64,000 bases of DNA from Amarolinea sp964580725 (lineage in GTDB: Bacteria; Chloroflexota; Anaerolineae; SSC4; Amarolineaceae): assembly GCA_964580725.1 (NCBI GenBank), contig CAZOLV010000002.1, forward strand, positions 62,001-126,000, written 5' to 3'. The notes beneath the pieces are model-generated. The model worked only from the letters and a program-made list of their open reading frames with translations. It searched no databases and was not told the origin of the DNA. The position numbers and the translations under genes are program-made. Position 1 is the stretch's first letter. The number at the start of each line of letters is the position of its first letter. Below, piece after piece: positions 32,054-39,986 of this stretch.

Positions 32054-33531
32054 GCGTAACGGCCTGGCCCAAGACGCCCGCCGCGCCGCCTCGTGGGCGC
32101 TGGCAACGGCTTACCAACACCCTCATCGAGGGCCATCCACGCAGGGCGCGCCGTTTGCTCTGGGCCATTCTCATCGCCGCAGCGCTGGCGCTCGGCCTCT
32201 ACGTCGCCCTGCTTGGCCCCACCTACGCCCTGGCCGGCGCCGTGGCGCTGGCCGCCGCCTATCAGGTCTTGCGCAGCACGCGCTGGGGTTTCATCGTGTT
32301 GGCGGCGGTCATTTGGATCATTCCCTTTGCCGCTTTCCCCTTCAAGCTTGGCTTCACCCCCACCTTCCTGGACGCCGCCCTGGCCGCGCTCTTCTTCGTC
32401 TGGTTGGCGCGCATCGCCGTCGGTCAAGACCGCATCTTCGTCTTCTCACCGTTGGGCGGCCTGACGCTGATCTTCATCGCGCTCGCCATCTTCACCTTTC
32501 TGCTGGGCAGCACACACGCCCGCCCCACCCAACAAATCATGCGCCAGTTCCTCGAAGTGGTCATCAGCATCGCCCTGTTCTTCGTGGCCGTCAATGAAAT
32601 TCGCACGCGTCAGGATGTTGACTGGCTGACCCGCGTGCTCATCATCGGCGGCGGCGTCTGCGCTGCCATCGCCATCATTTTCTACGTCATCCCCGAGGCC
32701 TGGACGGTGCGCATCCTCGACGCCCTCGCCCGCTTCAAGTACCCCGGCGGCTATGGCGCCTTGCGCTACATTGAAGACGATCCCAACAACCCCATGCGCG
32801 CTATCGGCCTGGCGGTTGATCCTAACGTCCTCGGCGGCATGATGATCCTGGCCGGCGGTCTCACCGCACCTCAGTTCTTCAGCCGCACTCCCCTCTTGCC
32901 CCGCTTCTGGACAAGCGTCATCTTCGCCCTGCAAACATTGGCACTCTATCTGACCTATTCCCGCTCGGCGCTGATGGGGTTGGGCGTTTCGTTGGTCATT
33001 CTCGCCGGCTTGAAATATCGCCGGCTGCTGCTGTTTGGCCTGCTCGGTGTTGCTCTGCTCTTATTTCTGCCCCAGGCGCAGCCCTATGTCGAGCGCCTGC
33101 TGGCCGGCCTGCGCGGCGAAGACCTGGCCACCCAGATGCGCTTTGGCGAATACAAGGACGCCCTGCTGCTCATCGGCCGCTATCCCTGGTTTGGCGTCGG
33201 TTTCAGCGGTACGCCCGACATTGACCTCTACATCGGCGTCAGCAGCGCTTACCTCCTGATGGCCGAAGAGATGGGGCTTTTGGGTTTGCTGGTATTTCTC
33301 GCTCTCGTGGTGAGTTTTTTCGCCTTCCTCTGGCGAACCTGGCGCGGCGGCCTGACGACCGGGCGTGATGCCGTGCTCTTGGGGCTGGGCGGTGCGCTGG
33401 CCGGTGCGCTGGCCGCCGCGGCGCTCGACCACTACCTGTTCAACCTGACCTATCCCCACATGAGCAGCCTGTTCTGGCTCTACATGGGCCTGGCGGTTGC
33501 CGCCGTGTTGGTGGAACGCAGCGCCGCTTGA
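32050..33531 (+). CDS. O-antigen ligase / polymerase family membrane protein
   Basis: The product is 493 residues with about twelve helices. The extracytoplasmic region includes RYIEDDPNNPMRAIGLAVDP, and the Wzy_C-like segment reads GRYPWFGVGFSGTP ... SSAYLLMAEEMGLLGLLVFL. It is the second ligase-type protein of the window. It is not close to the other one in sequence, so it may act on a different glycan. It is translationally coupled to pyruvate kinase, an odd combination for a surface-glycan enzyme. Confidence 0.85.
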   Translation: MSVTAWPKTPAAPPRGRWQRLTNTLIEGHPRRARRLLWAILIAAALALGLYVALLGPTYALAGAVALAAAYQVLRSTRWGFIVLAAVIWIIPFAAFPFKLGFTPTFLDAALAALFFVWLARIAVGQDRIFVFSPLGGLTLIFIALAIFTFLLGSTHARPTQQIMRQFLEVVISIALFFVAVNEIRTRQDVDWLTRVLIIGGGVCAAIAIIFYVIPEAWTVRILDALARFKYPGGYGALRYIEDDPNNPMRAIGLAVDPNVLGGMMILAGGLTAPQFFSRTPLLPRFWTSVIFALQTLALYLTYSRSALMGLGVSLVILAGLKYRRLLLFGLLGVALLLFLPQAQPYVERLLAGLRGEDLATQMRFGEYKDALLLIGRYPWFGVGFSGTPDIDLYIGVSSAYLLMAEEMGLLGLLVFLALVVSFFAFLWRTWRGGLTTGRDAVLLGLGGALAGALAAAALDHYLFNLTYPHMSSLFWLYMGLAVAAVLVERSAA

Positions 33532-33554
33532 GCGCCAGCGGCGCCCGATCCGCT

Positions 33555-35150
33555 TTAGTCCGCGCCTCGTTCGTCGGCGAAGAGCTGACCCAAGCGAACC
33601 AGGTACACATGGATGGTCTTGTTGCCGACCTGCGTGGTGTACTCCAATGCCTCGTCGGGCAACTTGCCATAGACAGTCGGGCGGGCGTGAAAGAGCACAT
33701 AGTACCCCGTGCTTTGCCCTTCGCTCTCCAGGTAATCAGCCAGTTGGGCCAGCCCTTCTTCGTAAAGCGCCTGCCCACGCCAGATCTTGGTTTCGATGAT
33801 CGTTCGGCGCCCCTTATGCACCACGATCAAATCGAGTCGTCCTTCGCCGCTGTTGATTTCGGTGAATTGCGCGGCGCCGATCTGGCGAACCACGATGTCC
33901 AGGTAGGCCATCAGCAGATACTGTCCGGTCGCTTCATGCGGCATCGGCGTCACCTTGAAGGCCTCGCGCCCGCGCCGTTCGATGAACTCGCGGAAGCGGC
34001 TCAGGATCACGTCCATCTGCAGATAGTCATTCACGGCATAGGGACGGAAGTCATAGCCATTGACCAGCATCGCCCCCTGGAGTCTCGTTTGACGTGGTTG
34101 GAAGGCATCTATGAGCACCTGCTTGTAGATCGGGTTGGCAACCTGGCAAAGCTGCGCTGGCGATTCCTTGATGATGCCGAAAAGATGCAGTGAATTGACG
34201 AGCGGGTCATTGAGACGAAAAGGATAATCGGCGCCAAACAGAATGCGTGTCACATCTTCTTCGTACTCAGCGGCCCGGCGGATGACAGTCTCGAAGTTGT
34301 AGTTACTCTCTCGCGTGAGCCTTTGGATAGCCGCACGCAAATCAGCCATCGTGATCGGTCGCGTACGTTCCTTGACCACCTCTTGTGTCAGGATCGCGGC
34401 GACCCGGTTGACCAGGAAAGGCTGACCCGCTGTTTGCTCCACCAGTTTCTCGATCACGCCAGCGGCGAAGGTCTGCCCCGTCTCAGCCGTGTATTGCCCC
34501 AACAAATCGCGCACTTCGTCCAGAGAGAAGTCTTCCAGACGGCGTTGGTAAGCAATGTTGAAAGGCGAACTGCGACCAAAATTCAGCCGAGCGATATTCT
34601 GAATGCCCACCAGGACCACGCTATGCAGGCTGTGCGGCGGCCGTCGGTCCAAATACATGGTGCGCCAGGTTTGCAACAGTGGCGAGAGCACATCCTGCGG
34701 TGTGGCATCGAATTCATCAATGATCAACACCACTTTGAGAGCCGGCGCTAAACGGTGGAGCTGCCGGAAAAAACGCTGAAAACTTCGCTCATCAACAGCC
34801 AAAGGCCCGGCAAGCAGCGTATGAATGGCCTCGCTGTTTGGAAGGTTCTTGCCTGACAACGCCGCATCGAGTTGGTATGCTATACGCTCGCTGAAATCAG
34901 CCCAAAAATCGTCCAACGACCAACTCTCATACGCTTCGAAGCTGAGGGCAATGGCAAGGAAATCGGGCCGAGCGTCCAATGCCAGATCCAATGCGCGCAA
35001 CAGCGTCGTCTTGCCCATCTGTCGCGGCGCGTAGATGGTGAAGAACTTGCCCTTTGCGATCTGGGCTGTCAATTCCTCGATCAGCGCCCGGCGCGGCACC
35101 ATGTAGTGCTCCTGGGCGTTGACTGGGCCATGAGTGTTGAAGTAACGCAT
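33555..35150 (-). CDS. AAA ATPase with C-terminal PD-(D/E)XK nuclease-like domain
   Basis: The product is 531 residues. An STAND/AAA-type ATPase has Walker A at 41-49 (APRQMGKTT) and Walker B in KVVLIIDEFDA. A helical middle region includes FLVNRVAAILTQEV. The C-terminal domain has the nuclease-like pattern GEGRLDLIVVHKGRRTIIETK, where the Asp and the E-x-K match PD-(D/E)XK cores. Such proteins are widespread in Chloroflexota and archaea and are often suspected of defence or mobile-element roles. The function is not established. The ATG is about 7 nt from a predicted start of transcription, so the mRNA may be leaderless. It is divergent from a second, broken ATPase gene. Confidence 0.85.
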   Translation of the reverse strand: MRYFNTHGPVNAQEHYMVPRRALIEELTAQIAKGKFFTIYAPRQMGKTTLLRALDLALDARPDFLAIALSFEAYESWSLDDFWADFSERIAYQLDAALSGKNLPNSEAIHTLLAGPLAVDERSFQRFFRQLHRLAPALKVVLIIDEFDATPQDVLSPLLQTWRTMYLDRRPPHSLHSVVLVGIQNIARLNFGRSSPFNIAYQRRLEDFSLDEVRDLLGQYTAETGQTFAAGVIEKLVEQTAGQPFLVNRVAAILTQEVVKERTRPITMADLRAAIQRLTRESNYNFETVIRRAAEYEEDVTRILFGADYPFRLNDPLVNSLHLFGIIKESPAQLCQVANPIYKQVLIDAFQPRQTRLQGAMLVNGYDFRPYAVNDYLQMDVILSRFREFIERRGREAFKVTPMPHEATGQYLLMAYLDIVVRQIGAAQFTEINSGEGRLDLIVVHKGRRTIIETKIWRGQALYEEGLAQLADYLESEGQSTGYYVLFHARPTVYGKLPDEALEYTTQVGNKTIHVYLVRLGQLFADERGAD

Positions 35151-35156
35151 GACCGT

Positions 35157-35185
35157 ATTTTAGCACAAGGCGCCCATTATGGAAA
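35157..35185 (-). promoter_or_regulatory. Promoter of the AAA ATPase gene, possibly leaderless
   Basis: On the minus strand, TTTCCA (35180-35185) and TAAAAT (35157-35162) lie 17 bp apart. The -10 matches 5 of 6. Transcription would start at or within a few bases of ATG 35150, leaving no room for a ribosome site. Confidence 0.45.
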
Positions 35186-35195
35186 TGATGCACCT

Positions 35196-35224
35196 TTGCC
35201 CGCTCCTGTCGCGCATGGTACAAT
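35196..35224 (+). promoter_or_regulatory. Promoter of the broken AAA ATPase gene
   Basis: TTGCCC (35196-35201) and TACAAT (35219-35224) are spaced by 17 bp on the plus strand. Transcription would start inside the leader hairpin region, about 30 nt before ATG 35265. Confidence 0.5.
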
Positions 35225-35263
35225 CTAGTCCGTGCTGTGTCTAATACACAAGAGGGACTAGAT
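35223..35263 (+). promoter_or_regulatory. Nested inverted repeat over the leader and ribosome site
   Basis: A perfect 9-bp outer inverted repeat, ATCTAGTCC (35223-35231) and GGACTAGAT (35255-35263), surrounds an inner 5-bp one, TGTGT (35236-35240) and ACACA (35246-35250). The likely ribosome site AGAGGG (35251-35256) is partly inside the right arm, directly before ATG 35265. It could be an operator or a translation-blocking hairpin. Confidence 0.6.
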
Positions 35264-35264
35264 C

Positions 35265-36301
35265 ATGTTCGTGGATCGTGAAGCTGAGTTGCGTAGCCTG
35301 AATGAAATTCTTATGCGGCGAGGAGCGCAGTTCCTCGTTGTGTACGGTCGTCGTCGCGTGGGGAAAACTACCCTGATCGTCGAATGGGCGCGGCGCAGTC
35401 AGGCGCCCACGCTCTACTGGGTTGCTGCGCGTGAACCTTCCGCCCTACTGCTGCGTAGCTTTTCCCAGTCCATCTATGCCCATGCTCACCCTGACCGTCC
35501 TGTTGATCCGCTGTTCAGCTATCCCTCTTGGGAAATGGCCTTGCGCGAGGCCGCCGCACTGGCGCAAGATCAACGCCTCATCTTAATCATGGATGAGTTC
35601 CCCTATGCGGCTCAGTCTGAACATGCGCTACCTTCGCTCCTGCAAAACGCTTGGGACCATGTTTTCAAGACAACACAGGTCGTCCTGGTCCTGGCTGGTT
35701 CTCAGATTGGCACGATGGTTGATGCTCTAAGCTATCATGCACCGTTGTACGGTCGAACCACAGCGCAGTTGCCTCTAAAACCGTTGCCCTTTCGATCGTT
35801 GTCACAGTTCTTTCCGCGCTACAATGCTGAACAACGCGTGGCAATCTATGCAATCCTGGGTGGAATCCCGGCCTATTTGGAAAAATTCCGTGACGATGTT
35901 TCGCTGGCTACCAATGTGCGCCAGCAAATCCTATCGCCCACAAGCATCTTTCAACAAGAGGCGTTCTTCCCGATATGGTGGGACGACATTGGTCGGCTGA
36001 TGTCGAGATTGATGTCGTGGCGATCAACTGGCAGCAGCGTCAACTTTTACTGGGCGAATGCAAGTGGGGCGCCCATCTTGTTGACCGCGACGTGATCGAG
36101 AGCCTGGTCCATATGCGCGCAGCGCGCGTTCTGGCAAAGCTGGAAGGCGAAGGCTGGCAGATGCACTTCGTTTTCTTTGCTCGTGTCGGTTTTAGCGACG
36201 CTGCGCGCAGCCTGGCCGCTGAGGTGGGCGCCTGGTTAGTAGACCTGGCAACGATTGACGCCGATTTGAGCGCAGGCGCTATTCTGTCCGACCCGACGTG
36301 A
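35265..36301 (+). pseudogene. AAA ATPase (DUF234-type) broken by internal deletion and frameshift
   Basis: The first part (from ATG 35265 to near 35965) encodes an ATPase with Walker A GRRRVGKTT at residues 28-36 and Walker B LILIMDEFPYAAQ. The last part (about 35970-36301, another frame) encodes the typical C-terminal nuclease-like end, VGRHWSADVEIDVVAINW and LLLGECKWGAHLVDRDVIES. In intact family members these are joined by about 150-200 residues with a winged helix and an IxDPFLRFWFRFV-like element, which are missing here. The two parts meet near 35965-35990 out of frame. The first frame instead reads on to a stop at 36095. Composition is less GC-rich than neighbours, consistent with acquired DNA. 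Confidence 0.8.
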
Positions 36302-36377
36302 TAGCGAGTAGCAACCCCAAATGGTCATTACACCGGATAACCACCTTGATTTTGTGCTTTGACTGCGGCGACATGAT

Positions 36378-36406
36378 TTTAGCCGTTGGCCCACCGATGT
36401 TATAAT
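36378..36406 (+). promoter_or_regulatory. Promoter of the DUF3048 genes
   Basis: A perfect TATAAT (36401-36406) lies 17 bp after TTTAGC (36378-36383), a weak -35. The leader to ATG 36464 is about 50 nt. Confidence 0.5.
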
Positions 36407-36463
36407 CACCCGAAGTTGCCCCGTGTTGACCATGCGGACGACGCCGAATCTGTGATTGTGAGA

Positions 36464-37708
36464 ATGAGCGATATGCGCACCAAAATTCCTGCCCCTTGTC
36501 GCCACGGCCGGACGCTGCCCTGGCTGTTGATTGCGATCCTGCTGCTCGCCAGTTGCAGCCAGCCTGACCCGGCGCCAACACCGACGCCGACCAAAACCCC
36601 CAAACCGCCCGCTTCGGCGCTGGCCACGACGGCTCCGGCCACCGACACCCCGGCGCCGCTGGCCACAACAGTCCCGGCCACCGACACCCCGGCACCGCCG
36701 ACCGACACGCCCGCGCCGCCCACCGCCACCCCCACCAACACCCCGCTGCCAAACAATTATCTTGACCCGACCAAAGACCCGAACTTGTCGCCCTTCACCG
36801 GCCTGCCGCTGACCGATGCGGCTGTGCGCGACCGGCGGCCATTGGCGATCAAGGTGGCCAACACCGAAAACGTGCGGCCCCAGGCCGGCCTGAGCGCCGC
36901 CGATGTGGTGATCGAGCAGCGCGTCGAGTTCAACCTGACGCGCTTGACGGTGATCTATCACAGCCAGGGCGCCGACCGCATCGGCTCGATCCGCAGCGCC
37001 CGCCTGCCCGACCTGGAATGGCCGGCAGTGTTCGATGCAGTGCTCTGCTTCTCTGGCGGCGTCGAGCCGGTGCGCCAGAAGCTCTACGCCTCGGACTTCG
37101 CCGACCGCATCCTGGAACAGGCGCGCAACGGCAACGCCTATTTCCGCGATTCGAACATCTCCGTGCCGCACAACCTCTTCGCCAGCACGGCCACCCTCTG
37201 GAACGTGGCCGCGGCGCGCGGCTGGAACCAACGCCCGCAACCGGCCCTCGGTTGGGTTTTCAGTCCCAACGCGCCGGCGGGCGGGCGCGCCGTGACGACG
37301 CTTGGCATCCCCTATCCCACCGGCAGCGATCGCGTGCAGTGGCGCTTCGACGCCGGCAGCGGACGCTGGCTGCGCTGGCAGGGAGGCGTTGTTCACAGCG
37401 ACGCGACAACCGGCGCACAACTGGCGAGCGCCAACGTCGTGGTGATGGCCGCCAACCATGTCCCCACGCTGATCCTGGAGCATGGCACGGTGGACACCGG
37501 CGTCAACCGCTCCATCGAAATCCAGGTGTGGGGCGAAGGCCCGGCCACAGTCTACCGCGATGGCCAGGCGTATCAGGGCAAGTGGATCCGCAATGGTCGC
37601 TATGACCCGCTGCGCTTCGTGGACAGCAGCGGCAATCTGATCCCCCTCAAGCCGGGCAACACCTGGCTGGAACTGACCCCGTTGGACATGAAAGTCACCG
37701 CTGAGTGA
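36464..37708 (+). CDS. DUF3048 (YerB-like) lipoprotein with Pro/Thr-rich stalk
   Basis: The product is 414 residues from ATG 36464 (ATG 36473 is an alternative). The signal sequence ends in lipobox LLLASC. A Pro/Thr-rich stalk (PAPTPTPTKTPKPPAS and similar) runs to about residue 98. DUF3048 follows: SPFTGLPLTDAAVRDRRPLA, VIEQRVEFNLTRLTVIYHSQ, RIGSIRSARLPDLEW, SVPHNLFAST, and a C-terminal part with NVVVMAANH and GTVDTGVNRS. The family is extracytoplasmic and of unknown activity (YerB in Bacillus). A second copy without the stalk follows 48 bp downstream. Confidence 0.92.
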   Translation: MSDMRTKIPAPCRHGRTLPWLLIAILLLASCSQPDPAPTPTPTKTPKPPASALATTAPATDTPAPLATTVPATDTPAPPTDTPAPPTATPTNTPLPNNYLDPTKDPNLSPFTGLPLTDAAVRDRRPLAIKVANTENVRPQAGLSAADVVIEQRVEFNLTRLTVIYHSQGADRIGSIRSARLPDLEWPAVFDAVLCFSGGVEPVRQKLYASDFADRILEQARNGNAYFRDSNISVPHNLFASTATLWNVAAARGWNQRPQPALGWVFSPNAPAGGRAVTTLGIPYPTGSDRVQWRFDAGSGRWLRWQGGVVHSDATTGAQLASANVVVMAANHVPTLILEHGTVDTGVNRSIEIQVWGEGPATVYRDGQAYQGKWIRNGRYDPLRFVDSSGNLIPLKPGNTWLELTPLDMKVTAE

Positions 37709-37756
37709 CGCAGGGTTGGCGGACAGATCCGCATCGTAAAGAGGAGGTTGACCGTG

Positions 37757-38791
37757 ATGACATCTCGACGATCTGAGCGATGGGTGCGAGCGGCGCTTGG
37801 GCTGGTTGTTCTGTTGGCGCTGACCGTGGCGCCGGCAGGGGCCAGCGCACGACCGGGCGACGGCTCCACGGCGCCGTTCACCGGGCTGCCGATCAAGGAC
37901 GCCAAGGTGCTGACACGCCGCCCGCTGGCCATCAAAGTGGCCAACACGGTCAATGTGCGGCCGCAGGCCGGGCTGAGCAAGGCCGATGTGGTGATCGAGC
38001 AGCGCGTCGAGTTCAACCTGACGCGCATGACCGCCATCTTCCACAGCCAGGGCGCCGAACGCATCGGCTCGATCCGCAGCGCCCGCCTGCCCGACTTGGA
38101 GTGGCCGGTGATCTTCGATGCCGTGCTTTGCTTTTCGGGCGCATCCACCGAAGTGCGCAAGATGATCTACGAGTCCGATTTCAAGGAACGCGTGCTGGAA
38201 CAGGCGCTCAACGGCCCCTCCTATTTCCGCGACCCCAAACGCTCTGTGCCGCACAACCTCTTTGCCAGCACGACGACTCTGTGGAACGTGGCCCAGAAGC
38301 GCAGTTGGAACAAAGCGCCCGAACCGAAACTCGGTTGGGTGTTCGACGCCGCCGCGCCGACGGGCGGCGGCGCTGTAAAAACCCTCAAGATCCCTTATCC
38401 GACCGCCAGCGATCGAGTCGAATGGCGCTTCGATGCGACCGGCAATCGCTGGCTGCGCTGGCAGGGCGGCGTCACGCACAAGGACGGACTGACCAACGCC
38501 CAGTTGACAGCGGCCAACGTGGTCGTCCTCAGCGCCGTCCACGTCGCCACCCCTATCCTGGAACACGGCACGGTGGACGTGGGCGTCAATCGTTCGATCG
38601 AAATCCAGATTTGGGGCGAAGGCCCGCTCACCGTCTATCGTGACGGCAAGGCCTATCCCGGCAAATGGGTGCGGTCGGAGCGCCATGCGCTGTTTACCTT
38701 CCTGGACAACAACGGCCAGGTGATCCCGCTCAAACCGGGCAACACATGGATCGAGATCGTCACGCCAGAGATGAAGGTCACGGCGTCCTGA
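37757..38791 (+). CDS. DUF3048 (YerB-like) secreted protein
   Basis: ATG 37757 has GAGGAGG (37741-37747) at 9-nt spacing, which decides it over the in-frame TTG 9 bp earlier. The product is 344 residues with a cleavable signal peptide (ALGLVVLLALTVAPAGASA) and no lipobox or stalk. The DUF3048 domain is clearly homologous to the preceding gene: RPLAIKVANTVNVRPQAGLS, IGSIRSARLPDLEWPVIFDA, VPHNLFASTTTLWNVA. The pair arose by tandem duplication. One copy is tethered and the other apparently released or periplasmic. Confidence 0.93.
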   Translation: MTSRRSERWVRAALGLVVLLALTVAPAGASARPGDGSTAPFTGLPIKDAKVLTRRPLAIKVANTVNVRPQAGLSKADVVIEQRVEFNLTRMTAIFHSQGAERIGSIRSARLPDLEWPVIFDAVLCFSGASTEVRKMIYESDFKERVLEQALNGPSYFRDPKRSVPHNLFASTTTLWNVAQKRSWNKAPEPKLGWVFDAAAPTGGGAVKTLKIPYPTASDRVEWRFDATGNRWLRWQGGVTHKDGLTNAQLTAANVVVLSAVHVATPILEHGTVDVGVNRSIEIQIWGEGPLTVYRDGKAYPGKWVRSERHALFTFLDNNGQVIPLKPGNTWIEIVTPEMKVTAS

Positions 38792-38833
38792 TCTTGCCAA
38801 ATGCGCACGTGCGAAACCGCCGATGGAGATTTC

Positions 38834-39967
38834 ATGCCTGACAACATTCACAGCGAACCGCTGCCCGACCTGCAGACTCTGCCGCCCGCCGTGCGCGGCT
38901 ACATCGAGATGCTGCAGGCGGAAAACCGCAGCCTGCGCGCCGAACTGGAACAACTGAAAGGTGGGCGTCGCCCAATGCCCGCGTCTGCGTCAGCGCCGGC
39001 GCGTGCGGCCATCGCCGAAGCGGCCGAGCCGGCGCCGCCGCTGCCAACGATCCAATATCCGGCCTCCGTCATGCTGATCACTGTCAGCGCCCAGGGCATG
39101 GTCAAGCGCACCCCGCTCAACAACTACGGCAGACAGCGCCGCGGCGGCATGGGGGTGTACGACATCAAGCTGAAAGAGGGCGACACGCCGGCGTTTCTGC
39201 TGATTGCGCATGAAAACGAGGCGCTGGTGATAGTCACCACCCGCTGTCGCGCCTTCCGCCTGCCGGTGAGCAGCCTACCGCTCACCGATGTGCGCGAACG
39301 TGGCGAGTCGGCGGCCGAGCGCCTGCGTTTGACCGAAGGAGAGCGCATCAGCGCCCTGCTGACGGTGGACGACGCCGCCGAGGCAGAGCGTCCCTGGGTG
39401 TTGATGTGCAGCGCCAGCGGTGTTGTGCGTCGCGTGCGCCGCAACGTTTTTGGCCCGGCCCTGGCCGACGGCACGATTCTGTACGACCCGAAAGAGGGCG
39501 GCGCCCCCGCACTGCTGCGCCTCAGCCGCGGCGACGGCGATCTCTTCCTGGCCAGCGATTCCGGTCTGGGCATTCGCTTCGAGGAAAAGCTGGCATCGCA
39601 CCGGGGCGTGCGCGGGATGCGGTTGTCGCCGCAGGAGCGCCTGGTGGGGCTGGCGCCGCTGGCGGCCGCCAACAGCGTGCTCTTGATCAGCGCCGATGGG
39701 CAGGGTGTACGGCGCGAGATGGAGAGTTTCAGCGCCAGCAAATCGGCCGGGGGCCAGGGCAAGATCGCCATCAAGACCGATGCGCTGGTGGCCGCTCTGC
39801 CGGTGAGCGAGAACGACGAAGTGCTGTGCATTAGCGCCTTCGCCAAGCTGATCCGCTTCGATGCGGCCGAAGTGCCGACGCGCAGCGGCGTGGCGCAAGG
39901 GGTCAGTGTCATGGAACTGCGCGGCGATCGTGTCACGGCGGTCATGGTCTGTACGCCGCCGGGTTGA
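38834..39967 (+). CDS. Stand-alone DNA gyrase A C-terminal-domain-like beta-propeller protein
   Basis: ATG 38834 has GGAG 7 nt upstream. The product is 377 residues. A short coiled coil (about 22-43, YIEMLQAENRSLRAELEQLK) and an Ala/Pro linker precede a domain made of repeated GyrA-CTD blades. The blades include VMLITVSAQGMVKRTPLNNY, the GyrA-box-like QRRGGMG at 101-107, LLIAHENEALVIVTTRCRAF, FLASDSGLGIRF and VLCISAFAKLIRFDAAEV. In gyrase this domain wraps DNA. Here the breakage-reunion domain, including the catalytic Tyr, is absent. The coiled coil could dimerise it. The function is unknown, and a DNA-binding accessory role is an inference. Confidence 0.85.
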   Translation: MPDNIHSEPLPDLQTLPPAVRGYIEMLQAENRSLRAELEQLKGGRRPMPASASAPARAAIAEAAEPAPPLPTIQYPASVMLITVSAQGMVKRTPLNNYGRQRRGGMGVYDIKLKEGDTPAFLLIAHENEALVIVTTRCRAFRLPVSSLPLTDVRERGESAAERLRLTEGERISALLTVDDAAEAERPWVLMCSASGVVRRVRRNVFGPALADGTILYDPKEGGAPALLRLSRGDGDLFLASDSGLGIRFEEKLASHRGVRGMRLSPQERLVGLAPLAAANSVLLISADGQGVRREMESFSASKSAGGQGKIAIKTDALVAALPVSENDEVLCISAFAKLIRFDAAEVPTRSGVAQGVSVMELRGDRVTAVMVCTPPG

Positions 39968-39986
39968 CGGGTCAAGGAGGATCAAC

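Noticed and set aside
36236..38953. A 905-residue open frame on the minus strand opposite the DUF3048 genes
   Set aside because: It is the complement of two well-supported genes with signal peptides, conserved domain motifs and ribosome sites. Its own translation is His/Gly/Arg-rich low complexity with no motif, as expected for antisense in GC-rich DNA.
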